Assembly: GCF_021134715.1 (NCBI RefSeq)
Contig: NC_060024.1
Coordinates: forward strand, 6,076,001-6,140,000
Length of the DNA stretch: 64,000 nt
Reading direction: 5' to 3'
Source of the DNA: Daphnia pulex
Taxonomy: Eukaryota > Arthropoda > Branchiopoda > Diplostraca > Daphniidae
Shown here: in pieces, positions 34,361 to 46,553 of the stretch
How the letters are laid out: each line of letters opens with the position of its first letter
How positions within the stretch are numbered: the stretch's first letter is position 1
The notes under the pieces: generated by a model
What the model saw: only the letters and a program-made list of their open reading frames with translations
Database searches by the model: none
What the model was told of the DNA's origin: nothing
Translations under genes and position numbers: made by a program

Positions 34361-37300
34361 GTGATCTATTCCAACAATTTATTGACGTCATTAATTGAAC
34401 AGCTGTTTAACAGAATATTGGACAATGTGATCAAATAAATGCTACCAGTGATGAATCGTGTCGTATACGAAGTGACACTCCCACGCAGAATGAATTAGTT
34501 TTTTTGCATATTTTTTTATCATTTATGAAAAAGATCAGTGTAAATTGAGGATTGACAATAAAAGCAAAAACTTCTGCAATTGCAAAAACTGATTATTTGA
34601 TGTCAATAATGTACAATGGCGATTTCACGTCAGATGTAGTAAACCTATCGGGCATTATTATTTCCTTACAGTCAATACAAAGTTTCAAGATTATTTGACA
34701 GATTTCACTGAATTAATTTCATCAAAATTTTCAAGGCGGCTAGAGCGGCTATTCTAGTATCACGACATAATGACGCCTGTAAAATAAACAACGGCTAGTT
34801 AAGTAAAGTTACAAAAAACGACTACCAAGTGTAAACATCGTAGGCGGCATTGCAAAATCTATTTAAGATTAAGTGAATTATGACAGAATTTGTTTGTTAT
34901 GATTGTGAAAAAAACATCAGTTGTCCTGAAAAAGGCGACAGCAACGGCTTGCCGAGTTCACTAACACGATACACAATCGTTAAAATTGAACAAATTTGGG
35001 CTGTTATAATCACATATTTTTCTACCTAGAAGAGCGATGCCGAGAATAAAAAAGTTCTCATCAATTTTCATTTTAGATTATGGGGCAATTTGTGGCATCA
35101 CTATTTCCTGAGATTGCATAATTTCAATTACTGATTTTTTTTGTTAATTCACACTATTTTATTGGTCAGAATTGTTATCGAAATAAGTTGATACGAAAAT
35201 CCCACGGATTTATCTATCCAATTTATTGCAGTCTATTCAAATATTGATGACGTTCATTGACGTCATTGATCGAACACCTGCTTGACAGTATTTGCGCTTT
35301 GGAAACGTTATGGGTGATTTGTAGAACATTATTTGAACGTTAGCTATGTATAACCAGACGATTTAGACTCCCACACAAGAATGACTGTTTCAACCATGTA
35401 TTTATTTATTGTCATCACAAAAAAAGCGCTTAAATCTTTTATATGATAGGAAAGTCTCTAGCACTATTTCAACATTTTTTTGGCTACACATTCGAACATT
35501 GTATTTTGTTTTTCGTCAATACCAATGAAACCTCGAACAAATAAATAGCAATATTGTAATATTTTTATAGAATGGATTGTTCCACACTGATAGACAACAA
35601 TCCTGACCTTTATATTTAATTTTAAAGGTAAAAGGCACGATTTTCTCTTTGATGACATTATCTATCAGTTGAAAATTATGTGCAGATAAGAGAAAAATGT
35701 TCGGAGAAAATTTTCAACTGCTCAACTTATGATAAAAGTAAAGGCCAGGTTCAGTCAACTCCAGCTATTAGGGAACGCCAGTCTAAGCGATTAAAAGAAA
35801 AAAAGTGTTTTAACTGATGAGGACGACACTACACAAACAGTAAACCCCAAACAGTAATGCTTTCTGTTGCAAGAAAAAAAACACAGCTAAAAAGGAGTGA
35901 ACTTCTAAACAGGGAAAACACATTTGAAAAAGATTGCTGAGCAGAAAAGTGTGTTGTAGGTTTTTTTGTTTTGTGACTATTTTTCTTTGTTTTTTCGTAA
36001 TTGTAAAACTTCAGGTTCATTTTTGCCACTGCCGTCGAATGGATGATAAGCCTGGTGACTCGATAATATTCGGCCCCACATCAAGCCGCTTGTGCAGTAT
36101 TGTTGGATCAAAGAGACAGTCCCACACCATTCAAGGAAGAGAATCCAATGGGGTAGATTCGACCACAACGGAATAGACATTGCTTTGAGTTCCAAAGTAT
36201 GTATACATGAATAATCTTTGTTATTTATTGTGATTGTCATAAAAGACTTTAAATTCTTGGAAAGAAGGAAAACCTCAAATGTCCAAATTTGCTTACATGA
36301 AGTAAAAATCCTATTGCAATGAAAAATCGCAATAATTCAAAAGGAAAATAGACGGTATAGGCAGTATTAAAAAATACATTCCCATTAAAGAACTAAAAAA
36401 ATGCTGCAAACAAAGGCAACTTTGACAAGTTTAGAATGGGAACTGCTACAATGAGAGCAACGCAAATTGAATAAGAAACAAAGGGAAAGAAAAATGCTGG
36501 CTGCTGCGATTAGAGCAACTTGGAGAAAAGGAATTGAATAAGAAGACTGCCGCGAACGAGCAAGTGAAATTAAATTACAAATTTTTGACCCCAAAAAATA
36601 ACTGCTATAAGAGCAGTTGTTAAAAAGTTATTGTGGACAAACTGTCGCAATACGAGGAATACAAATGGTGAATTTACGGAACAAAATGACAAAAGACGAG
36701 GAGAAAATAATCAAAATGTTGAGGAACAAAGAGGAAATTATGTCACTGGAAAGATTCAGACATACTGTGCAAAAAATAAAAGTAATCGAAATAAAAACAG
36801 AGCACAGCAAAAAGAAAAAGCCAAGGGAATTTATTATTTTAAGTCTTTTGATATGGGATTGCACAAAAGGTTAAAATAAATAGAAAAGTAGAAAGAAGAG
36901 GTAAGTGGTGACATTTCATAATTTTTAAACTACTGTTTACATGATTCATTTATTTCATATAGCTACTCGACGTTGTTCAAAAGAACCTGGCAGCTGCTAT
37001 AAAAAGTAAGTATTACTTACTGCACCTCATGGTTCGAAAAGGATTCAAGAGGATATTGGTGATGTGCCGTGTTCCAAACGGTATGAAGCGAGTTTTTTTT
37101 ATTTATTATTTATTTTGATTTTTTCCTCTCTCTGTACTCTCTCTTGCTGTTTAGATTAAAATCCCTTGGTTCTGATTAGTTAAGGATAGTTTTTTAGGGG
37201 CCCTGTATGGCCTGGTGTAGTAATATCAATTGTTCGCTTTTACTGCATTGATTTTTTTATATATGTTTTTTTTTTAATTTTTGTTTTGTGTCTCATACTA

Positions 37301-38350
37301 TTGATAGACAGCAGTTTGTTAACGTTAATTTTTTAGTTCTATGCTGCTGGTAGCCTAGACGACACTTGAAAGTTTGTTCCAAAAATGTGAGACAACATTG
37401 TCGACATGTTCATCGTCAGACCTAGCAGTCTTTTTATTGGACATACAGTACCCACCAAGCTACATACAGTACACCCCCCTTTTTTCAGTGCATTCTTATG
37501 GCACTACGTGTCTCAGAAAAAGTGAAAAATACTACCCGACGGCTTGGGCTAGATTTTTTTTCTTTTTTTCCTGAGTAGATCTAATGACGATCTACATTTT
37601 TTAAACACACAAAATTGTGTAGGATTAACCCCCAGGGTGCTACGGTATCGTTCACTTTATTAGGTACACCCGTTTTCCCTCATATGCGCTGTGTTAAATA
37701 CGGCGTTTTCCAAAATATAAAAAAATACTAAAAATCAAGATAAAATCTTTTTCTTGGTGCCAAAAGATGCAGAATTCTTCACTCTATACAAATATACAGA
37801 ATAATTTACAATAAAATTAACTCAGAGAACCCTTCCCTGTACCTCAAAGTTTTCCACTTCAAAATTTGTCTAAATTTCTAATGCCTATGGGGGCGACAAT
37901 GCAAGTGTGTAGTAAAAAGTACAAATTATTAGTAAAACACAAAATAGGTCCAAAATTTCGATGTTATCTGTTTTGATATTGCTTATTAGTTTAATAGTCA
38001 ATTTAGTCTAATGGTACCGATCCCAATTCATAATCACAGGTTTCATTTATGGAAACGTTACTCGAACTTTAAAAAAAAGGAAAAACATTGTTTTGATATT
38101 TTTCATTTTGTTTGCTTACCTTATTGTCGGCATATCCGGAGGGTATGGCGGGAAACAAAGAAAGGGGAAATAGAAAAGAAAGAACGTATAGATTTCATTT
38201 TGGTTTTGATGTTTTAAATTTGCTCGTGTTCTCTTTTATTAATAATTTATATAGATCCCAGCGACAGCAGGTCATTGTTGGGTGGAGGGGGTTGGACCAA
38301 CGGATCCTGCATTGCAAAGTTTTTTTAAGAACTTGGCTGTGAACAACTGC

Positions 38351-38541
38351 GGGCCATCGACAAGTGGGGCCATTTACCACACATCCCACCAAAAAACAAG
38401 TTGAATTCAGTCGTGGCCCAAACGGACATGGCTTTTTTAAAGGCCGGGCCACTGACAAGTGGGGGCCATTTACCACACATCCCACCAAAAAACAAGTTGA
38501 ATTAAGTCGTGGCCAAAACGAACATGGCTGTTTTGAAGGCC
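38351..38541. repeat. Tandem repeat, two units of about 95 bp plus a partial third
   Basis: Each unit runs from GGGCCA through GACAAGTGGGG, CCACACATCCCACC and AACAAGTTGAATT to GGCCGGGCC. The units differ at a few positions and by single-base indels. Confidence 0.8.
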
Positions 38542-38620
38542 GGGCCAGCGAAACGTGAAAAGGCAACTTGTTTAAAAATGTGGTTGCTAAAAAAAACAAT
38601 TGCAACTATAAAGCTCTAAA

Positions 38621-38781
38621 CAAGGGAGATCTATTCTTCTGGTAATTAATTTTTGATTGATTGAATGATTGAATGATTGAGAAAAGAATGGAATCGATGT
38701 AAAACTGCTGGGCTTGGTTGGCTATCGATAGTTGAAGTTCGAAAAAAAATTAATGGCCAGAAGAATAGTAGATCTCCCTTG
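38621..38781. repeat. Foldback element, 161 bp
   Basis: CAAGGGAGATCTATTCTTCT with TTAAT at the left is inverted at the right as ATTAATGGCCAGAAGAAT then AGATCTCCCTTG. The spacer contains a short (GATTGAAT)n-like stretch. Confidence 0.7.
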
Positions 38782-39509
38782 CTTTTTTAAAAAATCGGCC
38801 GCTAGATGGGGTGGCGAAATGACGTCTGTCAATGGCGAAAATCTTCAGAAAATGACGAAAAATTTCAAAGATTTTCAATTGCAAATATCTCTGCTAATAA
38901 CCGTTTAAAATAAAAACGGGGCGAGATGTCTCTGGAGGGGGGCAAAATCTTTCATTCTAAAAAATTAGATTTTTTTTTAAAGGTCTGGTTTGCCCGAAAA
39001 CTGATGTCAAAAATCGGAAAAAACACTACAATTTCTTGGGGGGTCCCTTAGTTTTTATTGAATAACTTAAAAACTATGCTAGCTAGAACATTGCGGATTT
39101 CACCATTTGGTTTTCCGTAAAATTCCGCACAAAATGGGTTATACCGGGACTGGCTGCGATGCCTTCGTCACCCTTTTCCAAAAATTGTAAACCCCCAAAA
39201 CCCCCAATTTTGGCCTGATTGAGTGGTGGACTCAGTGTTAAAACAGAATACAAATTCAATTTTTATACGTTAGGAAATTTTGCCATTTATTGATAAACAG
39301 ACTGAAAAGATGCTGAAAAAGTATGATTGACCCGTTAAAAACCCGGGCCGTGACCCATCCTGTTAATATTTCTTGACCCATGGGTTGGCCCGGGCCGAAC
39401 CCATTTACTCTGTTGGCCCAACCCGCTCCAACCCGTGTTTGAAGAAAAACTCATCTAGGCAACCCATTTAAAAAAAAACCGCCCAATAAGCTCCGGGCCA
39501 CAGTCCTAT

Positions 39510-39742
39510 CTATAGGGCTCTTTGGGGTTGCCTTTTCTTTTACAAGAGAGTTGGCAACGCAGCAGCCAATGTCACAGTGAGAAAGCTGACAGCCAATGAG
39601 AAGTGCGTCAGCTAGGGTGGCAAAATCCACCCGTTAGGGGGGAGTGACTTCGCGTTCCTCCCTCTGGCTCGCTTTATGGCATCGGCTGCTGCGTTGCCAA
39701 GTATTCACAAAAGAAAAGGCAACCCCGAAGAGCCCCCTATAG
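39510..39742. mobile_element. MITE, 233 bp, about 58 bp terminal inverted repeats
   Basis: The left arm starts CTATAGGGCTCTTTGGGGTT and runs to GGCAACGCAGCAGCC (39567). The right arm 39684-39742 is its reverse complement with a few changes. Ends are CTATAG on both sides. There is no coding content. Confidence 0.75.
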
Positions 39743-39768
39743 CTTTTTTCTTTGTCTGCGGCCCTCAA

Positions 39769-39823
39769 TAAGCTCCTCCCACCAAAGATGTCTGAACAGC
39801 CAAATTTGGGTGGGAGGAGCTTA
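39769..39823. repeat. Hairpin, 18-19 bp arms
   Basis: TAAGCTCCTCCCACCAAA (39769-39786) is inverted at 39805-39823 with one extra G. It lies 26 bp from the 39510-39742 MITE and shares the CAATAAGCTCC string found just left of that MITE. Confidence 0.65.
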
Positions 39824-40295
39824 ATGCAACTTTAAACTAAAATATCTAAGAAAAAGGATGAGATCGACGCGCCACCATACGGCATAGGACGAGCATAGCT
39901 TCAAGGGGTTTTTAGCCGTTCGTAGTCTTTACCCTGTTAGTCTGTGGCTTAATTACAGCAAAATTTATTATTATCATTAGCAATATGAAATAAGAAATAA
40001 TTAGTTATAGTTACAGATAAATCCGGATAAATCTATAAACCAGTTGGAACAAACCACCCCCTCTTACGCTTCGTTTTTCCTTTAATTTATTCTTATTTTT
40101 TTTTACTTGAAATAGTATACTAATTAAAATTAATACATATTGAAATCAATTAAAAATAAAACATATCGAAACATTCAAAAGTTATGTCAAACATAAGGAG
40201 TGCGAATTAGGTGTGGCGGAGCCGCTAGGCCGCTAGAGCCTAGATGATGCCAGTTTACTTTTACTTTTGGTCGCTTGAGAGTTGAGATATCAGTT

Positions 40296-40383
40296 TCTAC
40301 GCGCGTAGTTCAAACCATTTTTCAATTCTGAAGCGCGCAGTTCAAACCGTTTTCCATTATCTACGCGCGCAGTTCAAAATTCC
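40296..40383. repeat. Short tandem array, three units of about 31 bp
   Basis: Units share (ACGCGCG/AAGCGCG)(C/T)AGTTCAAA followed by CC(A/G)TTTT and lie just before a CGCCATCTATTGGCG palindrome-like site. Confidence 0.65.
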
Positions 40384-40479
40384 AAAACGCCATCTATTGG
40401 CGAAATTTGAACTAATCTTCCCGTCTGCCAAAAAACCTTAGGGATATATTCAGAATGTTACGAGTAGCATGGTAGTAGC

Positions 40480-40700
40480 AGTTAGTTACAGAGTTGCTTT
40501 GACCAACGTAGCTTAAAATTACAAGTATAGCTAGTTATAGCATTACCAATCATGCGATATTTATATCTATTGACGTACAGGTACAAGCGATGTTTTAGTC
40601 TGAGCTCTGAGTCACGAATCGATGAACAAACGGTGATAATTCCGCGTTTTTTAGTAAGAACTGAGAATATTCGTGTAGTTTTCACTAGATGGCGTCACCG
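40480..40700. repeat. Dispersed repeat, copy 2 (first copy at 21355-21640)
   Basis: Same order of blocks as copy 1: AAAATTACAAGTATAG, CCAATCATGCGATATTTAT, TTCCGCGTTTTTTAGTAAGA and TCACTAGATGGCGTCACC. Confidence 0.6.
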
Positions 40701-41073
40701 CTCTATTTTTTTAACGGATTCCAAGGCACAAAGCACAGATAAAGTAAAACCATGGTGTCTTAATGTGCGGCAGTCTGTGGTACGAATAATCAATTGAATT
40801 AAGGATAAGGCTGATTCATTATGGTGATGCATGGTCATCATTCATGAAAAAAAAAATTTGGGGATTCTGGTACGCTAGACTACTATCACGCTAGAATAAA
40901 AAATTGATTGGCTGACAGATAAATGTGTATTATCAGCTGGGGTGGATCGCAAGTTTGAAAATTATACACGCTAGAGGTGATGGTAATTTTAACACAATTT
41001 ACTCTGAATTATTTCAGACTAAGACTACAACAACTGAATTCGTTCTCAAGCGATTATACAATACGTTGACTAT

Positions 41074-44000
41074 TCAAGCCCCACCTCCATGACGAGTTGC
41101 CACATAGTGATCTCCGTAAGTTTCGCGGAATTTGGTTGGCAAAGTTGGTGAACGTAGTGAGACTCTGGCGTTGTAGCGCAATCCGGCGATGTCGACTTCA
41201 TATTGACCGCTGGTCACGTAATCGGGAGTTAGACGGTGGACTGTCCCGGTAACGTCGTAGTTTTGGACATAACCCAGACATACCTAAAAAGTACAATAGC
41301 ATAAGATATTATGTAGGTGATGACTGATGAGCCAAAACAGTGAATAGACTAAATGTATACCTGTCGATTGAGGGTAAAACCAAATCCTGCCGTGGTGACC
41401 ATGCCAGCGAATTCTCCGTTGCGGTAAATAGGTTCACTGCCCCATGGCCAGGGATCGATTTCTGGATCGTGGTCGTCAAGTTGGAACTGGACATACATAC
41501 GTTGAACACCTTCTTTTTTCTGTTTGAGCAAAGCCTCACGGCCGATGAAATTGATGTCGCTGTTTAGTTTGACGCGAAAGCCACGTCCACACTCGAGCGG
41601 TGTCGTTGATGCATCGATATCCTGACCCCAATAGGCATAGAACCTCTCCACCCTAAAAATAAACAAACGAATTGAAATAATTTAAAAACACTTATAATAA
41701 TAATTAAAGTGATTAACCGGAGACTACGAGTGGCCAGGTATCCTGCGTGATGAATGGCGTACTTGCGCCCGTGTTCCATAATTTTATCGTAAACGTGCAG
41801 GGCTGCCTCATTGGGAATGTAGAGGACCCATCCCATTTCACCAGTGTGTGTCAAGTTCATGGCCCGGATGCCCGATGCCGAGCCCATGTCCATTTCTTTG
41901 ACGGTGAAAAACGGAAATGACTTGGGACTCAAATCGGCCTCGGTTAACTCCGACAGAACGGCCCGTGAAAGTGGACCCATGACGCAGAGAGCTGTGTACA
42001 ACGAAGTGACGTCAGAAATGTTGACGCTGGCATTATTTCCACCGGCGAATTTCTGTTGCTGACGCCGAAGCCAAGCTTGACACCGCCTTGGATAAACAAA
42101 AAACTAAGAGTAAAAATCTTGTTCTTGAAACTGGTTAATTTAGTTAATAATTCCGACCAACCGAAACTATTTCTATTTTTTTTTAACCGAGGGAAAATGA
42201 GAATTTTAAATGAAAGAATAAGATCCGTACGTCTGCTGAATGATGGGTGCAATCATCATGTAATGATTATCCGAGAGTCGTGCCAAGGAGCAATCACTTT
42301 CATATCCACCTATTTGTAATTAAACCATTTGTTTTTAAAAGTCAAAGCTCAAATTTTTAAAATAAATACACACCGTTTTCATTGTGCATTCCCGTGTGGA
42401 GAATTGCGCCAATTGGGACGTCCACGTCGTTGGAGCACACATATTGCAGGAAATCAACAACCTCCGAACCAGGTGATGTCAAATCCAGCTTGGTGAATGA
42501 AGAGTAGTCGGCGATGGCGACTGACTCGCGACAGGCGCGATATTCGTTTCGCACACTTTCGAACCAGTGCGGTTTCATGAACGTATTGGTGTAGGCCACA
42601 CGAAACGGAGCTTCAACGTTTTGACTAGTGCCCCCAGTCGAACGGCTAGTCAGATCCTCGATGTCGGAATCCTGGTAAGGTTTGGGCTCGTAGTAAGCGG
42701 GCCGTTCGTAGCCCATCGTTTGGCCGAACACGGCGCCGGCTGCTTTAAGGCGAGGGAAAACCGGGGAAACGCGTAAGCGGCGGCCAGTGCGGAATTCGCT
42801 GAATGGATAAGGCAATTGATAGTGGACACCAGGCACCTCCCGCATTCGCTCCAGCAGAAATTGGCGGTTGTTGTGTAGTGGCACGAATCGCTGGACGTTC
42901 AGTTCGTTGAGTGGGTACGGCGGTTTGCCCGTTACTATCCATTCAGATAAATGTTTAGCCACGCCTCCAGCCGAAGCTATTCCCAACGACTTCATTCCAG
43001 TAGCGACAAAGTAGTTGTCCACTTCTGAAGCCTCGCCCAGAACCCATTTACAATCAGGAGAGAAGCTTTCTGGTCCGTTGCAGAGTTTATCGAGAACAGC
43101 GTTTCGCATAAGGGGTACTCGTTGAACCTGTAAAATATTGAAAAAGGGTTAAGATTCGGTAACGCTAGTTAAATAATTTGTCATACCATTTGTTCCAGCA
43201 TTGGTGCGAAATGATCCCAGTCTACTTCCAATCGACTGTCTTCGACTGAAAGAGGCAGTGCACCGTCTTCAAATACAGGTTTGGCCAAAGGTTCGAATCC
43301 GCCTGCCAGGACACAACCGTTTTGTACTCGGAAGTAGACGTGACCGTCAAGATCGCGAACGACGGGCATGTTTTCATCAATGTCTTTGACGGGCTTCGTG
43401 TGAAGGTAATAGTGCTCGACTGCCTGGACGGGAACTTTGACTAGCGGTTCCGTTTTCTTGCCCAGCGATCGTGCCCAAAATCCGGCACAATTAACAAAGA
43501 AATCGCATTTGATAGTGCCTCGGTCGGTTTCGACAGCAGCGACCTTGTTTTGGCTGGTAAGCACTCGGTTCACTTGGATGTGCTCGAACATACGGACACC
43601 CTTTGCGGCAGCTAATGTGGCCAAACTCTCGCATATTTTGTGTGGGTCGGCAACAGCGTCGATTGGTATCCATAGGCCGCCCTGAAGATCTTGAGTGTTG
43701 ATGTATGGATACCTCTTGGCAATCTCTTCATTGGTGAGCAGGTAACACTCAATCTTGCGACAAACTGCATGAGATTTCATTCTCCTGAAATGGGTCATCC
43801 GATCTCTGGTGCGAGCCAAAAGTAAAGATCCACATTGCTTGAATCCTGTGTCATAGCCCATTCTGGCCAGTTCATCATAAAGTTTGATGCTCTCTTCAGT
43901 TATTCTAGTTTCTGTTGAGGTGGGCTTGAAGATTCCAATCTAAGAAATATCTTCACATAAGAATTATAATGATAGATATCAATACAAATAATGGTAGTGT

Positions 44001-44238
44001 GATATACCAGTCCTGACATGTGCCAGGGAGTGGCCCGTCCAATTTTTCCTTGATCCAGAATGAGAGTGTCTTGGCCCCAACCATGCTGGGCCAAAAAGTA
44101 ACCTAGAGCAGCACCTTGAACTCCTCCACCACATATTACTACTTTGGCATGTGACGGTAATGCTTCAGCGTTAGTGAAACTGTAAGAACGCCTAAAACAA
44201 CACCGAATTGTTGAGTTTCGAACAAGACACGTCCCCAT
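41074..44238 (-). CDS. PDPR: Pyruvate dehydrogenase phosphatase regulatory subunit-like (PDPR), mitochondrial
   Basis: Exons 44238-44008, 43939-43187, 43127-42374, 42309-42231, 42086-41718, 41652-41361 and 41283-41074 join in frame to 895 residues (human PDPR is about 880). The ATG at 44238 opens an arginine-rich leader (MGTCLVRNSTIRCCFRRSYS) typical of mitochondrial import. The FAD-binding Rossmann motif is VVICGGGVQGAALG. An oxidoreductase domain follows, then a GCV_T-like aminomethyltransferase domain (SNDVDVPIGAILHTGM, YWGQDIDASTTPLECGRG, FIGREALLKQKKEGV, WPWGSEPIYRNG). The last blocks match PDPR far better than sarcosine or dimethylglycine dehydrogenase. PDPR restrains the phosphatase that reactivates pyruvate dehydrogenase. 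Oddly, the TPWHMSG motif keeps the tryptophan-histidine pair of the covalent-FAD enzymes. It is head-to-head with GCSH. Confidence 0.88.
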
Positions 44239-44583
44239 GACGGAAAAATGACGAAGTCGGAAAATCCACTTTGAGATTTTTGACAAACGTTATACAAACG
44301 ATGGTGGTGGGGCTTAGTTTGTTTACACCAACAGCTGATTTGAATGAAAATAAACCCAACGTTTCAAAATTTCAGCAAAGTCGCTGAAAAATCGATAAAA
44401 AATTTGTAATCTCTTAAAAATTTATTCATTAATAAAACTCTTTGAATTTTCTAATAACATTTTTTAATCGGTACATAAATATTTTTTTTAATTGAGATCT
44501 TGCACTGCAGCCCAATCTGCCTGCAGCCGAATCCCCCCTTCCTCTTCCAATCGTGATCTATCTATCACAACAATTTCTCAAGG
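44239..44583. promoter_or_regulatory. Divergent promoter between PDPR-like and GCSH
   Basis: Only 345 bp separate the two start codons on opposite strands, with no other gene between, so both transcripts must start here. The middle is AT-rich; no TATA box is clear for either side. Confidence 0.6.
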
Positions 44584-45222
44584 ATGGCCGTCTGCGTGAA
44601 TGTGTTCCACAAGTGCCTTCGATTACCTTCTACTTTGCTCAAACTACGACCTGTTGTTCACAAACTCAATGCAACTCAAATTACTCGTACATTTTGTTCC
44701 ACGAATGCACTAGCAGGTATGGACTCTTAATTACTGGTCCAAAGATTTTGTTTCTAATACGTTTTACGATTTTGCAATTTCAGCAAGAAAATATACAGAA
44801 CAGCATGAATGGATCGATGTCCAAGGTAAAATTGGAACCGTCGGAGTGACCGACTACGCACAAGGTGCTCTTGGAGATGTTGTATTTGCTCAACTTCCTG
44901 AACCTGACTCGGAGCTCAATCAAATGGGTATTTCCTTATTTGGCAATGGCATATCAACGATTTCTAGAACCTTTGTTTCTTTTATATTTCAGATGACTGT
45001 GGAGCTTTGGAAAGTGTCAAAGCTGCCAGTGAACTCTACAGCCCAGTCAGTGGAACCGTTGTAGAAAAGAACAAGGATGTTGAAGAGACTCCAGCATTGA
45101 TCAACCAGTCTCCATACGAGCAAGGATGGCTATTCAAAATCCAGCTCAGCAAACCAGAGGAACTTGACGCCTTGCTAGACGAAGCAGGCTATGAAAACCA
45201 TTTGAAAAACACAGGCCATTAA
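44584..45222 (+). CDS. GCSH: Glycine cleavage system H protein, mitochondrial
   Basis: Exons 44584-44716, 44784-44927 and 44993-45222 join in frame to 168 residues, the usual length for the precursor. The first exon encodes the mitochondrial leader. The mature part has [25 protein letters not shown] and the lipoylation site [17 protein letters not shown], in which the lysine of ESVKA carries lipoate, then [15 protein letters not shown]. The H protein shuttles the aminomethyl group between P, T and L proteins in glycine breakdown and also serves in lipoate relay. The introns are 67 and 65 bp. Confidence 0.95.
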
Positions 45223-45534
45223 ATGTTGGTATTTTGGTTGTTTTGCAATTGAAGTTTTGTAGAATTGTATCAAGTAGACAGCAATTGAATAAGATATTAT
45301 CTTTGGCCTTTGGGGCTGCATGCCAGCAGATATTCCAAAATATATGCCCCTATACATAAAACTGAGTTGAGCCAAAACTTTTTTATCAGTTAGTTTATCT
45401 GTTTACTTATTGTCTGGTAAGGATTAACGCGCATAACTATTACTCTGACAGTGATATCAGATTCGAGTCCTGAAACTATATTTGTTTGATTCCGATAACA
45501 ACAGTTCGAAATACAGTCAGTCGTATGGGTTAAA

Positions 45535-45540
45535 AATAAA
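45535..45540 (+). terminator. Candidate polyadenylation signal downstream of GCSH
   Basis: AATAAA about 310 bp after the stop codon. The next gene on the minus strand ends at 45694, so the two genes converge with little space. Confidence 0.4.
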
Positions 45541-45693
45541 CCAAAAGAAAAAAAAAAAACTTTTGTCTCGGTTACGTTTCAACAATGAAATGGAAGGCAC
45601 CGATTGCAGCTGTGATGATTATTAAATAGTAAATATAACTGGCAATTTCTTTTTTTAAAACTGGAAAAACACAAAACTCTTAAATTTGTATGT

Positions 45694-46553
45694 TTACGAA
45701 CTCTGCCAGTTGTTTCCAAAACCGTAAGCAGAGTCCGAGTCGTTTTCGTATTCTTCCTTGTTTTCAATCAATGTCGGCTGGAGCGGCCGCCCGTTAAACG
45801 AATTGGAGTGATGCAAGTTGGTTGGCCCACTAATGAGTGGCTGTGGCCAATCCTTTGGTCGCTTCTTCTTAACCGTTCCTTGTTTGTTGGGCGGAGGCAT
45901 CATCTGGCCCTCAACCTAAATAACCGTACGCGTCATTGATTTCGATTCAAGCCAAATAATTTCACATAACAACGCGCAAGTTAATTACCGAAGAAATGGG
46001 AAGATTGTCTATCGATCCCCAGGGTTTGTTGTACATCTTGGTAGTGGAAAATGTTCCGCTTCCGCCGGCTGAACTGAGCAGATTGTTGAACGCTTCCGTC
46101 GTCTTCTTCACGCGAACATTAAGGGAGCCTATACGAAGAAAACCTGCAGCCGCTTCTTTCTCTGTTGGACAATCATTAAGAATTGATCAATTTGAGAACA
46201 ATTAAGGTACATACAATCGAAGCCATCATCCTCTCCATGATTAATTAATAAGATGATTAGTTGTTTCTACTATACAACAAGGGCCCATATATCGAAATGA
46301 AATTGATTTGATTTTTACCTGCCGCCAGATTTCGTTTGGCTGTGATTTCTGCAAATAGAAAGAGAAAGTGAAGAAAAAAACAAAAAGAAAAAAGAAAGAT
46401 TCAAACAATGATCGACATACACACACACACAGACGAACGTGACGAGCACGAGCACTACATACCGCACACGAGCGTGTTATTAGCAAACCACAGAAGCGCC
46501 AGGGAAACAGGTTAAGAGAAAATACCATCGCCCCCGATTACATGCAGAGTCAT
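45694..46553 (-). CDS. Possible short C-terminal isoform of the SOWAH gene, 145 aa
   Basis: An ATG at 46553 begins a 28-nt exon (46553-46526, MTLHVIGGD) with donor GATG/GTATTT. It joins exons 46348-46319, 46232-46215, 46128-45989 and 45915-45694 with all phases matching and no stop until the gene's last codon. The acceptor of the 18-nt exon (CATGGAG) is weak. This could be an internal-promoter isoform or part of the full-length transcript. Confidence 0.35.

Larger units (their letters stand above)
34380..41073. other. Intergenic, repeat-rich, no gene seen
   Basis: No frame with splice context or recognisable domain was found in this 6.7 kb. It holds a tandem repeat, three foldback structures and a copy of a dispersed repeat, listed separately. 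Confidence 0.5.

Noticed and set aside
36380-36880. Overlapping 70-85 aa frames
   Set aside because: Adenine-rich low-complexity sequence open on both strands; no support.
43285-43305. GGTTCGAATCC, a B-box-like string
   Set aside because: Lies inside a PDPR coding exon and has no tRNA context.
44239-44286. N-terminal extension of PDPR-like protein to 44286
   Set aside because: The extension would start at TTG; the first ATG is at 44238 and already gives a mitochondrial leader.
45440-45480. GATTCGAGTCC, resembling a tRNA B box
   Set aside because: No matching A box or cloverleaf could be drawn around it.
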